Notes: generated by a model from the sequence alone, not told the origin. Positions 18,522 to 27,716 are shown, numbered from the stretch's first letter. The stretch is 64,000 nucleotides of DNA from Tianweitania populi (GCF_014652875.1 NZ_BMZQ01000001.1:558001-622000), one strand, 5' to 3'. Numbers and translations: made by a program.

Positions 18522-20678
18522 ATGACCATGCTTACCGTCGTCATTCTCTGCGGTCTGCTTTCCCTTGCATATGCGATATGGGCAACCCGGTCGGTTCTCG
18601 CCGCCGACCAGGGTAGCGCGCGCATGCAAGAGATTTCGGCCGCAATCCGCGAAGGCGCGCAGGCCTATCTTGCACGCCAATACACCACGATCGCCATTGT
18701 CGGCGTGGTGGTCTTCCTCGTCGTCTGGTGGCTGTTGTCCGCCACCGCCGCCATCGGCTTTCTGATCGGAGCGGTTCTGTCGGGCGTCGCCGGCTTCATC
18801 GGCATGCACGTGTCCGTCCGCGCCAATGTCCGCACAGCGCAAGCCGCATCAAACAGCCTGGCGGCAGGCCTAAACATCGCCTTCAAGTCCGGCGCGATCA
18901 CTGGCCTTCTGGTGGCCGGCCTCGCTCTGCTTGGTGTTGCGGTCTATTTCTGGGTTCTGATCGGGCCGATGGGCTATGCGATCACCAACAACCAGCTGCC
19001 GCGTGAAGTCATCGATGCTTTGGTGGCACTCGGCTTTGGCGCATCGCTGATCTCGATCTTCGCGCGTCTGGGCGGCGGCATCTTCACCAAGGGCGCGGAC
19101 GTCGGCGGCGATCTCGTCGGCAAGGTTGAGGCGGGGATCCCGGAAGACGATCCACGCAACCCCGCAACCATCGCGGATAATGTCGGCGACAATGTCGGCG
19201 ACTGCGCCGGCATGGCGGCCGATCTGTTCGAGACCTATGCGGTGACGGTCGTCGCCACCATGGTTCTCGGGGCGATCTTCTTTGCCGGCACCGACGTGCT
19301 GTCTAGCGTGCTGCTTTATCCTCTCGCCATCTGCGGCACCTGCATCATCACCTCGATCATCGGCACCTTCTTTGTAAAACTGTCGGCCAACGGCTCGATC
19401 ATGGGCGCCCTCTACAAGGGCCTGATCGTCACCGGCTTGTTATCGATTGTTGGCTTGGCACTTGCTACGCAGCTGACGGTCGGCTGGGGTGATATCGGCT
19501 CGGCCAACGGCATGATTGTTACCGGCCTCAGCCTCTTCACCTGCGGCTTGCTCGGTCTCATCGTCACCGGGCTGATCGTGGTCATCACCGAATACTACAC
19601 CGGAACCAACAAACGTCCGGTGAACTCCATTGCCCAGGCATCTGTGACCGGTCACGGCACAAATGTCATCCAGGGTCTGGCGGTTTCGCTCGAATCAACC
19701 GCGCTTCCGGCGATCGTGATCGTGGGCGGCATCATCTCGACCTACCAGCTTGCCGGCCTGTTCGGCACAGCCATCGCGGTCACGACGATGCTCGGCCTCG
19801 CTGGCATGATCGTCGCGCTGGATGCGTTCGGCCCCGTCACCGACAATGCTGGCGGTATCGCTGAAATGTCGGGCCTGCCCAAGGAAGTGCGGCAATCCAC
19901 CGATGCGCTCGATGCGGTCGGCAACACGACCAAGGCCGTCACCAAGGGCTATGCGATCGGCTCGGCCGGTTTGGGCGCGCTCGTGCTGTTTGCCGCCTAT
20001 AGCTACGACCTGCAATATTTCGCATCGAACCCGACGCTTTTCCCCTACTTCTCGGATATCGGCACGGTCTCCTTCGACCTGTCGAACCCGTATGTGGTGG
20101 CAGGGCTGATCTTTGGCGGGCTGATTCCCTACCTGTTTGGCGGCATTGCCATGACGGCGGTGGGTCGAGCCGCGGGGTCGATCGTCGAGGAGGTGCGTCG
20201 GCAATTCCGCGCCGATGCCGGCATCATGCAGGGAACGTCCAAGCCGGATTACGCCCGCGCTGTGGATATCCTGACCAAGGCCGCGATCAAGGAGATGATC
20301 GTGCCCTCGCTGCTGCCGGTACTGGCACCGCTCGTCGTGTATTTCGGCGTCCTGCTGATTTCCGGCTCGAAGGCGTCGGCTTTCGCAGCCCTCGGTGCAT
20401 CGCTCCTCGGCGTCATCGTCAACGGCCTGTTCGTGGCGATCTCGATGACCTCGGGTGGCGGTGCCTGGGATAATGCCAAGAAAAGCTTCGAGGATGGTTT
20501 CGTCGACAAGGACGGCACCCGCCACCTCAAAGGCTCGGACGCGCATAAGGCGTCGGTGACCGGTGATACGGTCGGCGATCCCTACAAGGATACCGCCGGG
20601 CCTGCCGTCAATCCGGCGATCAAGATCACCAACATCGTAGCCTTGCTGCTGCTGGCCGTGCTCGCCCATAGCGGCTGA
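18522..20678 (+). CDS. hppA: Membrane-bound proton-pumping pyrophosphatase
   Basis: Couples pyrophosphate hydrolysis to proton transport across a membrane. The 718-residue protein has about 16 membrane segments. The substrate site is visible in [20 protein letters not shown] and the [19 protein letters not shown] block. The motif [10 protein letters not shown] carries Lys where potassium-dependent enzymes have Ala, so the potassium-independent H+-pumping class is predicted. The start at 18522 was chosen from GGAAGGA upstream and the family length; the frame is open much further upstream, inside the MFS gene, without support. A long terminator follows. Confidence 0.95.
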   Translation: MTMLTVVILCGLLSLAYAIWATRSVLAADQGSARMQEISAAIREGAQAYLARQYTTIAIVGVVVFLVVWWLLSATAAIGFLIGAVLSGVAGFIGMHVSVRANVRTAQAASNSLAAGLNIAFKSGAITGLLVAGLALLGVAVYFWVLIGPMGYAITNNQLPREVIDALVALGFGASLISIFARLGGGIFTKGADVGGDLVGKVEAGIPEDDPRNPATIADNVGDNVGDCAGMAADLFETYAVTVVATMVLGAIFFAGTDVLSSVLLYPLAICGTCIITSIIGTFFVKLSANGSIMGALYKGLIVTGLLSIVGLALATQLTVGWGDIGSANGMIVTGLSLFTCGLLGLIVTGLIVVITEYYTGTNKRPVNSIAQASVTGHGTNVIQGLAVSLESTALPAIVIVGGIISTYQLAGLFGTAIAVTTMLGLAGMIVALDAFGPVTDNAGGIAEMSGLPKEVRQSTDALDAVGNTTKAVTKGYAIGSAGLGALVLFAAYSYDLQYFASNPTLFPYFSDIGTVSFDLSNPYVVAGLIFGGLIPYLFGGIAMTAVGRAAGSIVEEVRRQFRADAGIMQGTSKPDYARAVDILTKAAIKEMIVPSLLPVLAPLVVYFGVLLISGSKASAFAALGASLLGVIVNGLFVAISMTSGGGAWDNAKKSFEDGFVDKDGTRHLKGSDAHKASVTGDTVGDPYKDTAGPAVNPAIKITNIVALLLLAVLAHSG

Positions 20679-20686
20679 TCAAAACG

Positions 20687-20721
20687 AAAGAGCCCGCCGA
20701 GATGATCTCGGCGGGCTCTTT
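20687..20721. terminator. Bidirectional terminator between hppA and the BamE-like gene
   Basis: A perfect 16-base-pair stem (AAAGAGCCCGCCGAGA with its complement) closes on a three-base loop and has A and T runs on its two sides, so it can end both convergent genes. Confidence 0.92.
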
Positions 20722-20739
20722 GCTTGAGTCTTTGAAGGC

Positions 20740-21258
20740 CTAGATGCCGGCCTTGGGGCCACGGTTGCCGTCAAGGCGGGATGGGGCACCGAAGGCGCCA
20801 GCGCCCGTCAGCACCTGACCGATAAACGTCTGGTCCTTGCCGCCTGTTGGCGTTGTGCGCGAAATGAAGTCGAACACCTTGCCATCCTGCAACCCGTAAT
20901 GGGCGATCTGCGTCACGCGTCCGTCGGCACCGAAGTAAACGGCGAGGATGCGGCGATCAACGATGCGCGGGTTCATGAAAGCCACATCGCGGCGGCGCGT
21001 TTGTGAGATGTAGTAATAGGCTTCGGCGTCAAAGGTCGCCGTGGTCGATGGGCTGCCGAGAGCCAGCTGCACCTGTTCGCGAGACGAGCCGACTGGCACC
21101 AGCTCAATCGCCTGCTCGTCGATGACATAACCTTGCGTGAGCGTTTCGCCGGGTGCGAGGCTTGCTGCCGTGCACGCTGAAAGCGCAAGGGTCGATGCGC
21201 CGAGCACCGCAATGCCGCGAGTAACCTTCCACATCCGGGAAAATGCCGTCGAGTTCAT
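20740..21258 (-). CDS. bamE: BamE/SmpA/OmlA-like outer membrane lipoprotein
   Basis: A 172-residue lipoprotein expected to belong to the outer-membrane beta-barrel assembly complex. A lipobox LALSAC with lipid-bearing Cys29 follows the signal sequence. The SmpA/OmlA domain is seen in GSSREQVQLALGSP and in the later strand ILAVYFGADGRVTQIAHYG. I chose the ATG at 21258; a longer reading to 21327 adds an unlikely N-terminus. The gene diverges from the cytochrome bc1 chaperone gene with a 108-base shared region, a pairing usual in rhizobia. Confidence 0.88.
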   Translation of the reverse strand: MNSTAFSRMWKVTRGIAVLGASTLALSACTAASLAPGETLTQGYVIDEQAIELVPVGSSREQVQLALGSPSTTATFDAEAYYYISQTRRRDVAFMNPRIVDRRILAVYFGADGRVTQIAHYGLQDGKVFDFISRTTPTGGKDQTFIGQVLTGAGAFGAPSRLDGNRGPKAGI

Positions 21259-21366
21259 ACTGTCCAATCCCCACCAGCTTTGCAGGAAAGCGTGAAAACC
21301 GGTAGACCAGCTTCGAAGCGGATGCAACCGGACTGGTTTCGCCGCAGAAACGGGAGTTCACGCACC

Positions 21367-21918
21367 ATGTTACGCAAACTGTTCGGCCGCAGCGAGAATG
21401 CGGGCAGAACGGCAGCGATCAGCCTTTATGAGCAGATCGTGGCAGCGGCGCGGCAGCCAGCTTTTTATGCACACTGGAATGTACCCGATACGCCGATTGG
21501 CCGTTTCGAGATGATTTCGGTTCACATGGTCCTGTTTCTGCACCGCATCCGAGGTGAGGCGGGCGATCTCCAGCGCATCGCGCAGATCCTGACCGACGAG
21601 TTCTTTCTCGATGTGGATCATTCCCTTCGCGAACTCGGCATCTCCGACGTAGGCGTGCCGAAGCGCATCAAGAAGCTGGCGCGTATGTTTTTCGGTCGCG
21701 CAAGATCCTACTCGGATGCGCTCGACAGCGGCGATCAAGTCGCGCTAGCAGCCGCCATCGCGCGCAATGTTCGGCCGGACGTCACAGATTGGGCGGAAAC
21801 ACCTGCGATTGCTGATTACATGCGGCGTGCCAGCAATTACCTTGCGAGCCAGCCTTTGACGGCATTCGCCGAGGGGCAGGTTCGCTTCGGCAGCGTTCTT
21901 GAGGAAATCGAAACTTGA
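21367..21918 (+). CDS. Ubiquinol-cytochrome c chaperone family protein (CBP3-like)
   Basis: 183 residues with similarity to mitochondrial Cbp3, the assembly factor of cytochrome bc1. The family blocks FYAHWNVPDTPIGRFEMIS and LTDEFFLDVDHSLRELGISD are clear. It likely acts at the inner face of the membrane on cytochrome b. The start at 21367 (MLRKLFGR) was chosen because residues upstream of it are low-complexity and unlike the family. The stop overlaps the start of the DUF177 gene. Confidence 0.86.
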   Translation: MLRKLFGRSENAGRTAAISLYEQIVAAARQPAFYAHWNVPDTPIGRFEMISVHMVLFLHRIRGEAGDLQRIAQILTDEFFLDVDHSLRELGISDVGVPKRIKKLARMFFGRARSYSDALDSGDQVALAAAIARNVRPDVTDWAETPAIADYMRRASNYLASQPLTAFAEGQVRFGSVLEEIET

Positions 21919-22457
21919 ACACCACAAAAAGCCCGGTCTCCTTTCCCGTCAGCATCAACCGCTTGCCGTCAAAAGGCATGCCGGTGCGAATCGAAGCCGA
22001 CGCTGATATGCGCGCGGCTCTGGCGGAAGCGCATGACCTCGTTTCGGTGGAGCGGTTCGTCGCCGATGTCATGGTCACGGACTGGAAAGGCAGCGGCGTT
22101 GCGGTGAATGGCAAGGTCGAAGCCAAGATCACCCAGGCCTGCATTGTTACGCTCGAGCCGCTCACGGCGCGAATCGATGAAGCTATCGAGGCGACCTTCC
22201 TGCCGCGCAATTCCAAGCTGCATCGCCTTCCAGATCCCAGCGACGAGTTGATGATCGATCCCGACGGTCCCGATGCGCCGGAGATTCTTGAGGGTGATAC
22301 CGTGGATGTCGGCGCGCTCGCGGAGGAGATCTTCGCCCTCGCAATCGATCCTTATCCGCGTAAGGAAGGCGTAGAAACCCTGGAAATCCGTGAAGACTCT
22401 GCGGCGCCCATGAACCCGCTTGCCGAAAAACTGGCGGCTTTGAAGGACAAGCTCTGA
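21915..22457 (+). CDS. DUF177 (YceD) family protein
   Basis: 180 residues of the YceD/DUF177 family, implicated in 23S rRNA accumulation in some bacteria and in plants. The conserved acidic block VDVGALAEEIFALAIDPYP is present. In E. coli yceD precedes rpmF and plsX; here rpmF is absent and plsX comes next after 102 bases. The start is TTG overlapping the previous stop. Confidence 0.85.
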   Translation: MNTTKSPVSFPVSINRLPSKGMPVRIEADADMRAALAEAHDLVSVERFVADVMVTDWKGSGVAVNGKVEAKITQACIVTLEPLTARIDEAIEATFLPRNSKLHRLPDPSDELMIDPDGPDAPEILEGDTVDVGALAEEIFALAIDPYPRKEGVETLEIREDSAAPMNPLAEKLAALKDKL

Positions 22458-22559
22458 TTTCACGGGCAGGCGCGCCTTAGCTGTTGTGCCGTCCGCCAAA
22501 ACAGCTATTTTCGCGCCTCCTGTCGCCCGGCCCCTTAAGCAAAAAAGAAAAAGCCAAGC

Positions 22560-23636
22560 GTGATCCGAATTTCCATCGACGCCATGGGCGGCGATCACGG
22601 CCCAGGGGTCGTCGTTCCCGCCCTCGCCACGTTTCTTGAACGCCGGCCCGATTCGCGTTTTATCGTGTTCGGGCGCCAGGAGGCCGTGCATCCGGAACTG
22701 GCCAAGTTCCCTAGCCTCGCGAGTTCAGTCGAATTCATCCACTGCGATGTTGCTGTGCGTATGGACGACAAGCCGAGCCAGGCTTTGCGCCATGGTCGCG
22801 GCAAGTCGTCGATGTGGCGCGCCATCGAGGCGGTCAAGCTCGGCCAGGCCGATGTCTGCATATCGGCCGGCAACACCGGCGCGCTGATGGCCATGGCGCG
22901 CTTCTGCCTGCGCACCATGGCGAAGATTGATCGTCCGGCCATCGCCGCGATCTGGCCAACCACACGCGGCGAAAGCATCGTGCTGGATGTCGGCGCATCA
23001 ATCGGTGCCGACGCCCACCAGCTCGTTGATTTCGCCATCCTCGGCGGTGCCATGTCGCGCGCACTCTTCCAGATCGAACGGCCGACCATCGGCCTGCTGA
23101 ATGTCGGCGTCGAGGAGATCAAGGGCCAGGAAGAGGTCAAGGAAGCCGGGCAGATCCTGCGCTATACCGAGCTGAACTCGCTGGTTTACCAAGGCTTCGT
23201 CGAAGGCGACGACATCGGCAAGGGCACCGTTGACGTTGTGGTGACCGAAGGTTTTTCCGGCAATATCGCGCTGAAGACTGCCGAAGGCACGGCCAAGCAG
23301 ATCGCGGGCTACCTGCGCGCGGCGATGAGCCAGAGCCTGATGTCCAAGATCGGCTACTTCTTTGCGCGCGGTGCCTTCAACGCGCTGCGTGAGAAGATGG
23401 ATGTTCGCAAATCCAACGGCGGCGTCTTTCTCGGCTTGAACGGCATCGTCGTGAAAAGCCATGGCGGCACGGATCACGAAGGGTTCGCGGCCGCGATCGA
23501 CCTCGGCTACGACATGGTGCGCAACCGGCTGATCGACCGCATCGAAGCGGATCTGCAGCTGTTTCACGCGCATCGGCATCAACTATCAGCGCTGGGCCGG
23601 GCGCGAGCAGACGAAGAAGGCGAGGGCGAAGCGTGA
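22560..23636 (+). CDS. plsX: Phosphate acyltransferase PlsX
   Basis: Makes acyl-phosphate from acyl-ACP, the substrate of PlsY, in membrane phospholipid synthesis. The start GTG gives [15 protein letters not shown], the classic N-terminus. [13 protein letters not shown] and [19 protein letters not shown] are further family blocks. The 358-residue length is normal. GTGA overlap with fabH indicates translational coupling. Confidence 0.95.
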   Translation: MIRISIDAMGGDHGPGVVVPALATFLERRPDSRFIVFGRQEAVHPELAKFPSLASSVEFIHCDVAVRMDDKPSQALRHGRGKSSMWRAIEAVKLGQADVCISAGNTGALMAMARFCLRTMAKIDRPAIAAIWPTTRGESIVLDVGASIGADAHQLVDFAILGGAMSRALFQIERPTIGLLNVGVEEIKGQEEVKEAGQILRYTELNSLVYQGFVEGDDIGKGTVDVVVTEGFSGNIALKTAEGTAKQIAGYLRAAMSQSLMSKIGYFFARGAFNALREKMDVRKSNGGVFLGLNGIVVKSHGGTDHEGFAAAIDLGYDMVRNRLIDRIEADLQLFHAHRHQLSALGRARADEEGEGEA

Positions 23637-24604
23637 TTCGATCTGTCGTAAAAGGCGTAGGCACCTCGCTGCCGCGCCGCATCATGAAGAATTCCGAGTT
23701 CGAAACACTGGTGGACACCACCGACGAGTGGATTGTTCAGCGTACGGGTATCACCCAGCGCCACATTGCCGGTGACGACGAATCGACCGCGTCGCTCGGC
23801 GAAGCGGCAGCGCGTGCAGCGCTTGATGCAGCGGGCCTGACGCCGGCCGACATCGACCTGATCGTGCTGGCGACATCGACGCCCAACAACACCTTCCCGG
23901 CAACAGCCGTGGAGATCCAGAACCGCCTGGGCATCACCCACGGTTTCGCCTTCGATCTCCAGGCGGTCTGCTCCGGCTTCGTTTACGCGATCACCACGGC
24001 CGACCTGCATCTGCGTGGCGGCATGGCCAAGCGCGCGCTGGTGATCGGCTCCGAAACCTTCTCGCGCATTCTCGACTGGACCGACCGTACCACTTGCGTG
24101 CTGTTCGGCGATGGAGCTGGCGCCGTCGTGCTTGAAGCGGAGGAGGGCACGGGCGCGTTGACCGATCAGGGTATTATCGCAGCCAGCCTGCGCTCAGACG
24201 GCAGCCACAAGCAGAAGCTTTATGTCGACGGCGGCCCGTCCACGACTGGCAAGGTCGGCGTGCTGCGCATGGAAGGCAAGGAAGTCTTCAAGCACGCGGT
24301 GGGCATGATCACCGATGTGATCGAAGAAACTTTCCGCCAGGGCGAGATCACCGCCGATCAGCTCGACTGGTTTGTGCCGCATCAGGCCAACCGCCGCATC
24401 ATCGAAGCATCGGCCAAGAAACTCGGCATACCCATGGAAAAGGTCGTCGTCACCGTCGATCTGCACGGCAACACGTCTGCCGCTTCCGTTCCGCTGGCGC
24501 TGGCCAGCGCTGTTGCCGACGGTCGTATCAAGAAGGGCGACCTCGTGCTTCTGGAAGCCATGGGCGGCGGTTTCACCTGGGGTGCCGTGCTTCTGCGCTG
24601 GTAG
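23633..24604 (+). CDS. fabH: Beta-ketoacyl-ACP synthase III
   Basis: Initiates fatty acid synthesis by condensing acetyl-CoA with malonyl-ACP. The catalytic triad is complete: Cys113 in [10 protein letters not shown], His in VPHQANRRI, and Asn in [11 protein letters not shown]. The 323-residue length and [14 protein letters not shown]-terminus are typical. It overlaps plsX by four bases. Confidence 0.97.
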   Translation: MIRSVVKGVGTSLPRRIMKNSEFETLVDTTDEWIVQRTGITQRHIAGDDESTASLGEAAARAALDAAGLTPADIDLIVLATSTPNNTFPATAVEIQNRLGITHGFAFDLQAVCSGFVYAITTADLHLRGGMAKRALVIGSETFSRILDWTDRTTCVLFGDGAGAVVLEAEEGTGALTDQGIIAASLRSDGSHKQKLYVDGGPSTTGKVGVLRMEGKEVFKHAVGMITDVIEETFRQGEITADQLDWFVPHQANRRIIEASAKKLGIPMEKVVVTVDLHGNTSAASVPLALASAVADGRIKKGDLVLLEAMGGGFTWGAVLLRW

Positions 24605-24624
24605 CGTTTTGCCAGGCTAAGTCC

Positions 24625-24653
24625 TTGACCTCGCGAAGTGAATTTTCTAGGTT
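24625..24653 (+). promoter_or_regulatory. Putative ihfA promoter
   Basis: TTGACC and TAGGTT are separated by 17 bases, 50 bases before the ihfA start. This would let ihfA be expressed apart from plsX-fabH. Confidence 0.45.
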
Positions 24654-24702
24654 CGCTTCTCATTTGTTACTTTGATGAAGCGACAAGCTGGGACGGCGGC
24701 GG

Positions 24703-25038
24703 ATGGAAGGCAAGACACTCACACGGGCTGATCTTGCCGAGGCCGTGTATCGCAAGGTCGGCTTGTCGCGCAGCGAATCTGCCCAACTCGTTGAATCCGT
24801 GCTCGATGAAATCTGCGCCGCGATCGTGCGCGGCGAGGACGTCAAGTTGTCTTCCTTCGCGACCTTCCATGTCCGCGAGAAGAACGAACGTATCGGACGC
24901 AATCCAAAGACCGGCGAGGAAGTGCCGATTTCACCGCGCCGGGTGATGACCTTCAAGGCTTCCAACGTTCTGAAAAGCCGCATCATCGACGGCCATACGA
25001 GTGCTGCCAAGCCTTCAAAGGCGAAGAAAGCCGGTTGA
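24703..25038 (+). CDS. ihfA: Integration host factor subunit alpha
   Basis: DNA-bending protein of the HU/IHF family, 111 residues, acting with IhfB as a heterodimer. The hallmark [20 protein letters not shown] arm and [18 protein letters not shown] are seen. The lysine/alanine-rich tail ([12 protein letters not shown]) is longer than in E. coli IhfA, which is common in rhizobia. Confidence 0.95.
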   Translation: MEGKTLTRADLAEAVYRKVGLSRSESAQLVESVLDEICAAIVRGEDVKLSSFATFHVREKNERIGRNPKTGEEVPISPRRVMTFKASNVLKSRIIDGHTSAAKPSKAKKAG

Positions 25039-25137
25039 AGTTTGAGCGCCGGCTTCTTGCCGGGCTTGAAAGTGCCAGCTTAACTCGCTGGAATATCCCA
25101 TGATTCGCGAATCGCTTACGCGAGCGGGAGTGTGACA

Positions 25138-25692
25138 ATGCTGGACAAAAGCCCTGACGCCTTCCGCACCATCAGTGAGGTCGCGGAAGATCTCGATCTG
25201 CCGCAGCATGTGCTGCGCTTTTGGGAAACCCGTTTCACCCAGATCAAGCCGATGAAACGTGGCGGCGGCCGCCGATATTATCGGCCGCATGACGTCGAGC
25301 TGATCAAGGGCATTCGTCATATGCTTTATGATCAGGGCTATACGATCAAGGGCGTGCAGAAGCTGCTGCGCGATAATGGCAACCAGTTCCTGATGGCTGT
25401 CGGAAATGGCGACCTGGCCGCTGCCGAGGCGCTCGCACAGCGCAAGCAGGCGGAAGCACCCGAGCCTGTGCCAGCCGCGTCGCAGCTGGTTCACCGTGGG
25501 CCGGAAGACGAGATGCTGCTCGGAGAGCCGAAGGTGAAGCCCAGCCGGCGGTTCTTCGGCATGGGCAAACACGAGGAAGACGGCCCCGTTTCCGCCGATC
25601 AGGGGCGCCTGTCTCGCGATAACCGCGCTCTTCTTCAGGAAGCCCTGTTCGATCTGCTGGAATGCAAACGTTTGCTCGACCAGGTGCGCTGA
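25138..25692 (+). CDS. MerR family transcriptional regulator
   Basis: 184 residues with an N-terminal MerR winged helix ([20 protein letters not shown] and [19 protein letters not shown]). The C-terminal half lacks a metal-binding cysteine pattern and ends in a helical segment, as in the conserved alphaproteobacterial regulator placed after ihfA. The target genes are unknown. The ATG at 25138 is favoured because GGGAG lies seven bases before it; a GTG six bases upstream is in frame. Confidence 0.88.
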   Translation: MLDKSPDAFRTISEVAEDLDLPQHVLRFWETRFTQIKPMKRGGGRRYYRPHDVELIKGIRHMLYDQGYTIKGVQKLLRDNGNQFLMAVGNGDLAAAEALAQRKQAEAPEPVPAASQLVHRGPEDEMLLGEPKVKPSRRFFGMGKHEEDGPVSADQGRLSRDNRALLQEALFDLLECKRLLDQVR

Positions 25693-25701
25693 CGGTTTGC
25701 G

Positions 25702-25917
25702 TCAGTCGTCATTCGCGGCATTCAACTGATCGGGCCGCAGCCCTTCGTCGGACCCCTCAAGATAGCCTTTGGAAGCAGCCCATTCCCGCAGCGCCTGCGT
25801 GATCGCAAGCGCATGGCTTTGGTCGTGGCTGGATTCCGCAATGTAGCGATCAAGGGCAGCTGAAAGCTCCGGCGTCAGCGTGATCGTCAACGTGGTCGCT
25901 TCGGAGGGTGCTGTCAT
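25702..25917 (-). CDS. Small ribbon-helix-helix-like protein
   Basis: 71 residues whose first half (TTLTITLTPELSAALDRYIA) fits a ribbon-helix-helix strand and helix, as in CopG-type antitoxins or small regulators. The acidic tail is without a known motif. No toxin gene sits next to it on the same strand, so a toxin-antitoxin role is not supported. Its stop is nine bases from the convergent MerR gene. Confidence 0.6.
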   Translation of the reverse strand: MTAPSEATTLTITLTPELSAALDRYIAESSHDQSHALAITQALREWAASKGYLEGSDEGLRPDQLNAANDD

Positions 25918-25987
25918 GATCTCGGTCGCTCATCTAGGGATAGTCGATGAAGACGCGCAGGCAGCTTGTTTGTTCCCGGAAGGAAAT

Positions 25988-26064
<77 letters not shown>

Positions 26065-26077
26065 AACCAAGGAAAGC

Positions 26078-26104
26078 CTTATAGAGCCTGGGGTTTTGGC
26101 GCAA
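26078..26104 (-). promoter_or_regulatory. Putative tRNA-Pro promoter
   Basis: On the reverse strand TTGCGC and TATAAG are 15 bases apart, with the -10 element 13 bases before the tRNA 5' end. Confidence 0.45.
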
Positions 26105-26244
26105 GCCTGAAAAAGGAAGGAAAGAACATAAGGGCACTGGAAAGTCGCTGGACGCAGCTTGCGGTACGGAAACTACCGCAATTTTACCGCGGATGTTTTG
26201 TGCTTGTTCCAGCATGCAATCTCCCACTCCCCACCTATTTACAT

Positions 26245-26290
26245 GATCGTATAATAGGCCCTTGAAAGCTCCATTATACGATCTTAGAAT
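26245..26290 (+). promoter_or_regulatory. Palindrome-flanked promoter of the PadR-like regulator
   Basis: TTGAAA (26262-26267) and TAGAAT (26285-26290) are spaced by exactly 17 bases. An exact 11-base inverted repeat brackets the -35 box: GATCGTATAAT at 26245-26255 and ATTATACGATC at 26273-26283, the second copy lying between -35 and -10. This layout is that of a repressor operator. The predicted transcript would start about 40 bases before the regulator's start codon, so autoregulation is likely (inference). Confidence 0.65.
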
Positions 26291-26337
26291 AAGGGAGCGC
26301 CGCAAGCGTGCGTGCGCGTGATTGATGGAGGATCACA

Positions 26338-26862
26338 ATGGACCACATGATGCTTAATACAGACCCGCCAGGTCTGGCTGCGACAAACGACCCAAGGCCT
26401 GTGGCACCGACGCACATTCATCAGGAACGACTCAAGCAATCACTTGAAACCGTTCTGCGCCTTTGGGAGCAGAGCGATTTCGAGCGTGAACTTGAGGAGG
26501 CGATGATTGCTCTGGGCCTATATGAGGACTGGTTTGTCGAGCCACTCAACAGACACGAGGTACATGTCCTAGCTACATCTCTTTATTCTGAAAGGTCGGG
26601 TGGAGGAGCAGAGATCTCTTACTCAACCGTTCTTCAGGTGACAGAGCAGTTCAACGGGCGACCGATGAACCTTGCAATGGTTTATAAGACAATCGAACGG
26701 TTGATGAGCAAAGGCTTGCTCGACGAGATCATCAACTCGGCGGAAGGTAAGGCGGGGCGAAGCCGTCTCTATAAGATCAATAACTTCGGGCGCGATGCAT
26801 TCAAGATGGCTATTTTGAACGCTGAAACGCTGAAGGCCGCTGAGGGTCAGGCAGTCGCCTGA
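26338..26862 (+). CDS. PadR-like winged-helix regulator
   Basis: 174 residues. The C-terminal part (EISYSTVLQVTEQFNGRPMN, then VYKTIERLMSKGLLDEI and the wing SRLYKINNFGRDAF) fits a PadR-type winged helix; the N-terminal part is helical and unlike the usual short PadR N-terminus. GGAGGATCACA precedes the ATG. The promoter just upstream is bracketed by an exact palindrome, and a terminator overlaps the stop codon. Base composition is clearly more AT-rich than the flanking housekeeping genes, suggesting acquisition. Targets are unknown. Confidence 0.72.
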   Translation: MDHMMLNTDPPGLAATNDPRPVAPTHIHQERLKQSLETVLRLWEQSDFERELEEAMIALGLYEDWFVEPLNRHEVHVLATSLYSERSGGGAEISYSTVLQVTEQFNGRPMNLAMVYKTIERLMSKGLLDEIINSAEGKAGRSRLYKINNFGRDAFKMAILNAETLKAAEGQAVA

Positions 26863-26873
26863 CCCTTTTGTTT
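26844..26873 (+). terminator. Terminator overlapping the PadR-like gene stop codon
   Basis: GGGTCAGGC and GCCTGACCC pair perfectly over nine base pairs with a four-base loop and run into TTTTGTTT. The TGA stop (26860-26862) is within the 3' arm, so ribosomes finishing the gene would mask the hairpin. Confidence 0.85.
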
Positions 26874-26892
26874 AGCTAACAAGGAGAGAGAC

Positions 26893-26949
26893 ATGACCGA
26901 ACGACTTTACCATCTGCAACAGGGAAAGGACCCTCCGCATGGAAGATGA
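26893..26949 (+). CDS. Possible 18-residue leader peptide
   Basis: ATG at 26893 is preceded by AAGGAGAGAGAC, one of the best ribosome-binding sites in this region. It opens an 18-codon frame (MTERLYHLQQGKDPPHGR) that ends inside the next gene, overlapping it by 11 bases in another frame. A role in coupling or attenuation is possible. It could also be a chance ORF after a real ribosome site. Confidence 0.4.
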   Translation: MTERLYHLQQGKDPPHGR

Positions 26950-27238
26950 TCCGATAAACAGCCGTGTCCGTTATTTGGTGCACATGGTTATTCCAGAGGT
27001 CGCCAAGCGAGCCGATTTTTTGGAAGCCCTTCGAGAAAAGATCCTCGAATACAAGCGTCAAGGTCACCACGATAAGGCGGCTCACTATCTAGCCGACGTC
27101 ATGGTCCAGCTTGAGCTTGATGCACGTGAAGCCGATAAGGAACGGCGAGTGAAGCAGGTGGACAGGATTTACTCCTGGGTTGCTCCAATCGCCATTCCCA
27201 TTGCTATCGGTCTTTTGAACGGCTCGATCCCAGTTTAG
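26939..27238 (+). CDS. Small protein with C-terminal membrane anchor, unknown function
   Basis: 99 residues not recognised. The first 75 residues are charged and mostly helical (KREKI-type heptads such as ALREKILEYKRQGHHDKAAH). The end is one hydrophobic segment, IYSWVAPIAIPIAIGLLN, suggesting a tail-anchored inner-membrane protein. GGAAAGGA precedes the ATG, inside the leader ORF. It lies behind a terminator, so expression would need read-through or an unseen promoter. Two tandem hairpins follow its stop. Confidence 0.55.
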   Translation: MEDDPINSRVRYLVHMVIPEVAKRADFLEALREKILEYKRQGHHDKAAHYLADVMVQLELDAREADKERRVKQVDRIYSWVAPIAIPIAIGLLNGSIPV

Positions 27239-27248
27239 CGATCGCGCC

Positions 27249-27302
27249 TGTCAGCAGGGGACCGCCATCCTCTGCTGACATAACCGTAGAACTCTGCGGT
27301 TA
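27249..27302 (+). terminator. Two tandem hairpins after the small membrane protein gene
   Basis: TGTCAGCAG/CTGCTGACA (27249-27280) is a perfect nine-base-pair stem starting ten bases after the stop. TAACCGTAG/CTGCGGTTA (27281-27302) is a nine-base-pair stem with one G-U pair and a four-base loop. No long T run follows, so Rho-independent termination is uncertain. Confidence 0.45.
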
Positions 27303-27344
27303 AAAACTTCTTAAAGCCTTATTTGCACGCATGCCGCTCTTTCA

Positions 27345-27513
27345 CAACACCAATCACACGATGGTGTTCTTGTGACAGGAGCCGAAGTCGGCTGAAGCCG
27401 CTTCCTTTCTGCTGTTTGATTGGGCCGGATGGCAGGCCCGGAGGGCAGGGAAGAAGCGCCGGAGAACAATGGGCTACCTTGGCGGTCAGCTACTTGTGAT
27501 CGCGCATTGTTCC
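27345..27513 (+). ncRNA. Candidate structured non-coding RNA
   Basis: Consecutive stems lie within 170 bases: AACACCA/TGGTGTT at 27345-27368; AGCCG/CGGCT at 27380-27393; CGCTTCCTTTCTGC (27399-27412) with GCAGGGAAGAAGCG (27445-27458), 13 of 14 pairs counting G-U, enclosing GGGCC/GGCCC; and GAACAATG (27464-27471) with CATTGTTC (27505-27512). Strand and ends are uncertain. I did not recognise tmRNA, RNase P, SRP or a confident 6S RNA core. Confidence 0.35.
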
Positions 27514-27692
27514 ATAGCTTGCGGCTAAGGAGCCGCTTGAGATCAAGAAGCCGCCAGCAGACTCAGATGAACGCAGTCGAAGCAACGTGTCCGATGGTGG
27601 CGGCGAGCCCGATAGCCACCACACGCATGATGCGAAAAACAAAGGCGGCGCTTCGAAGTCCTGACGGGTTTGGCTGAGTGACAGTGCCATTG

Positions 27693-27716
27693 AAAGGGCT
27701 GCCTTGGTGGCCCTTT
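27693..27716 (+). terminator. Orphan Rho-independent terminator
   Basis: AAAGGGC and GCCCTTT form a seven-base-pair stem with a ten-base loop followed by TTTTT. No protein gene precedes it on this strand for about 450 bases, which is consistent with an RNA transcript ending here. Confidence 0.65.

Noticed and set aside
25702-25917. Toxin-antitoxin pair built on the ribbon-helix-helix protein
   Set aside because: No partner toxin frame with a start site lies next to it on the same strand.
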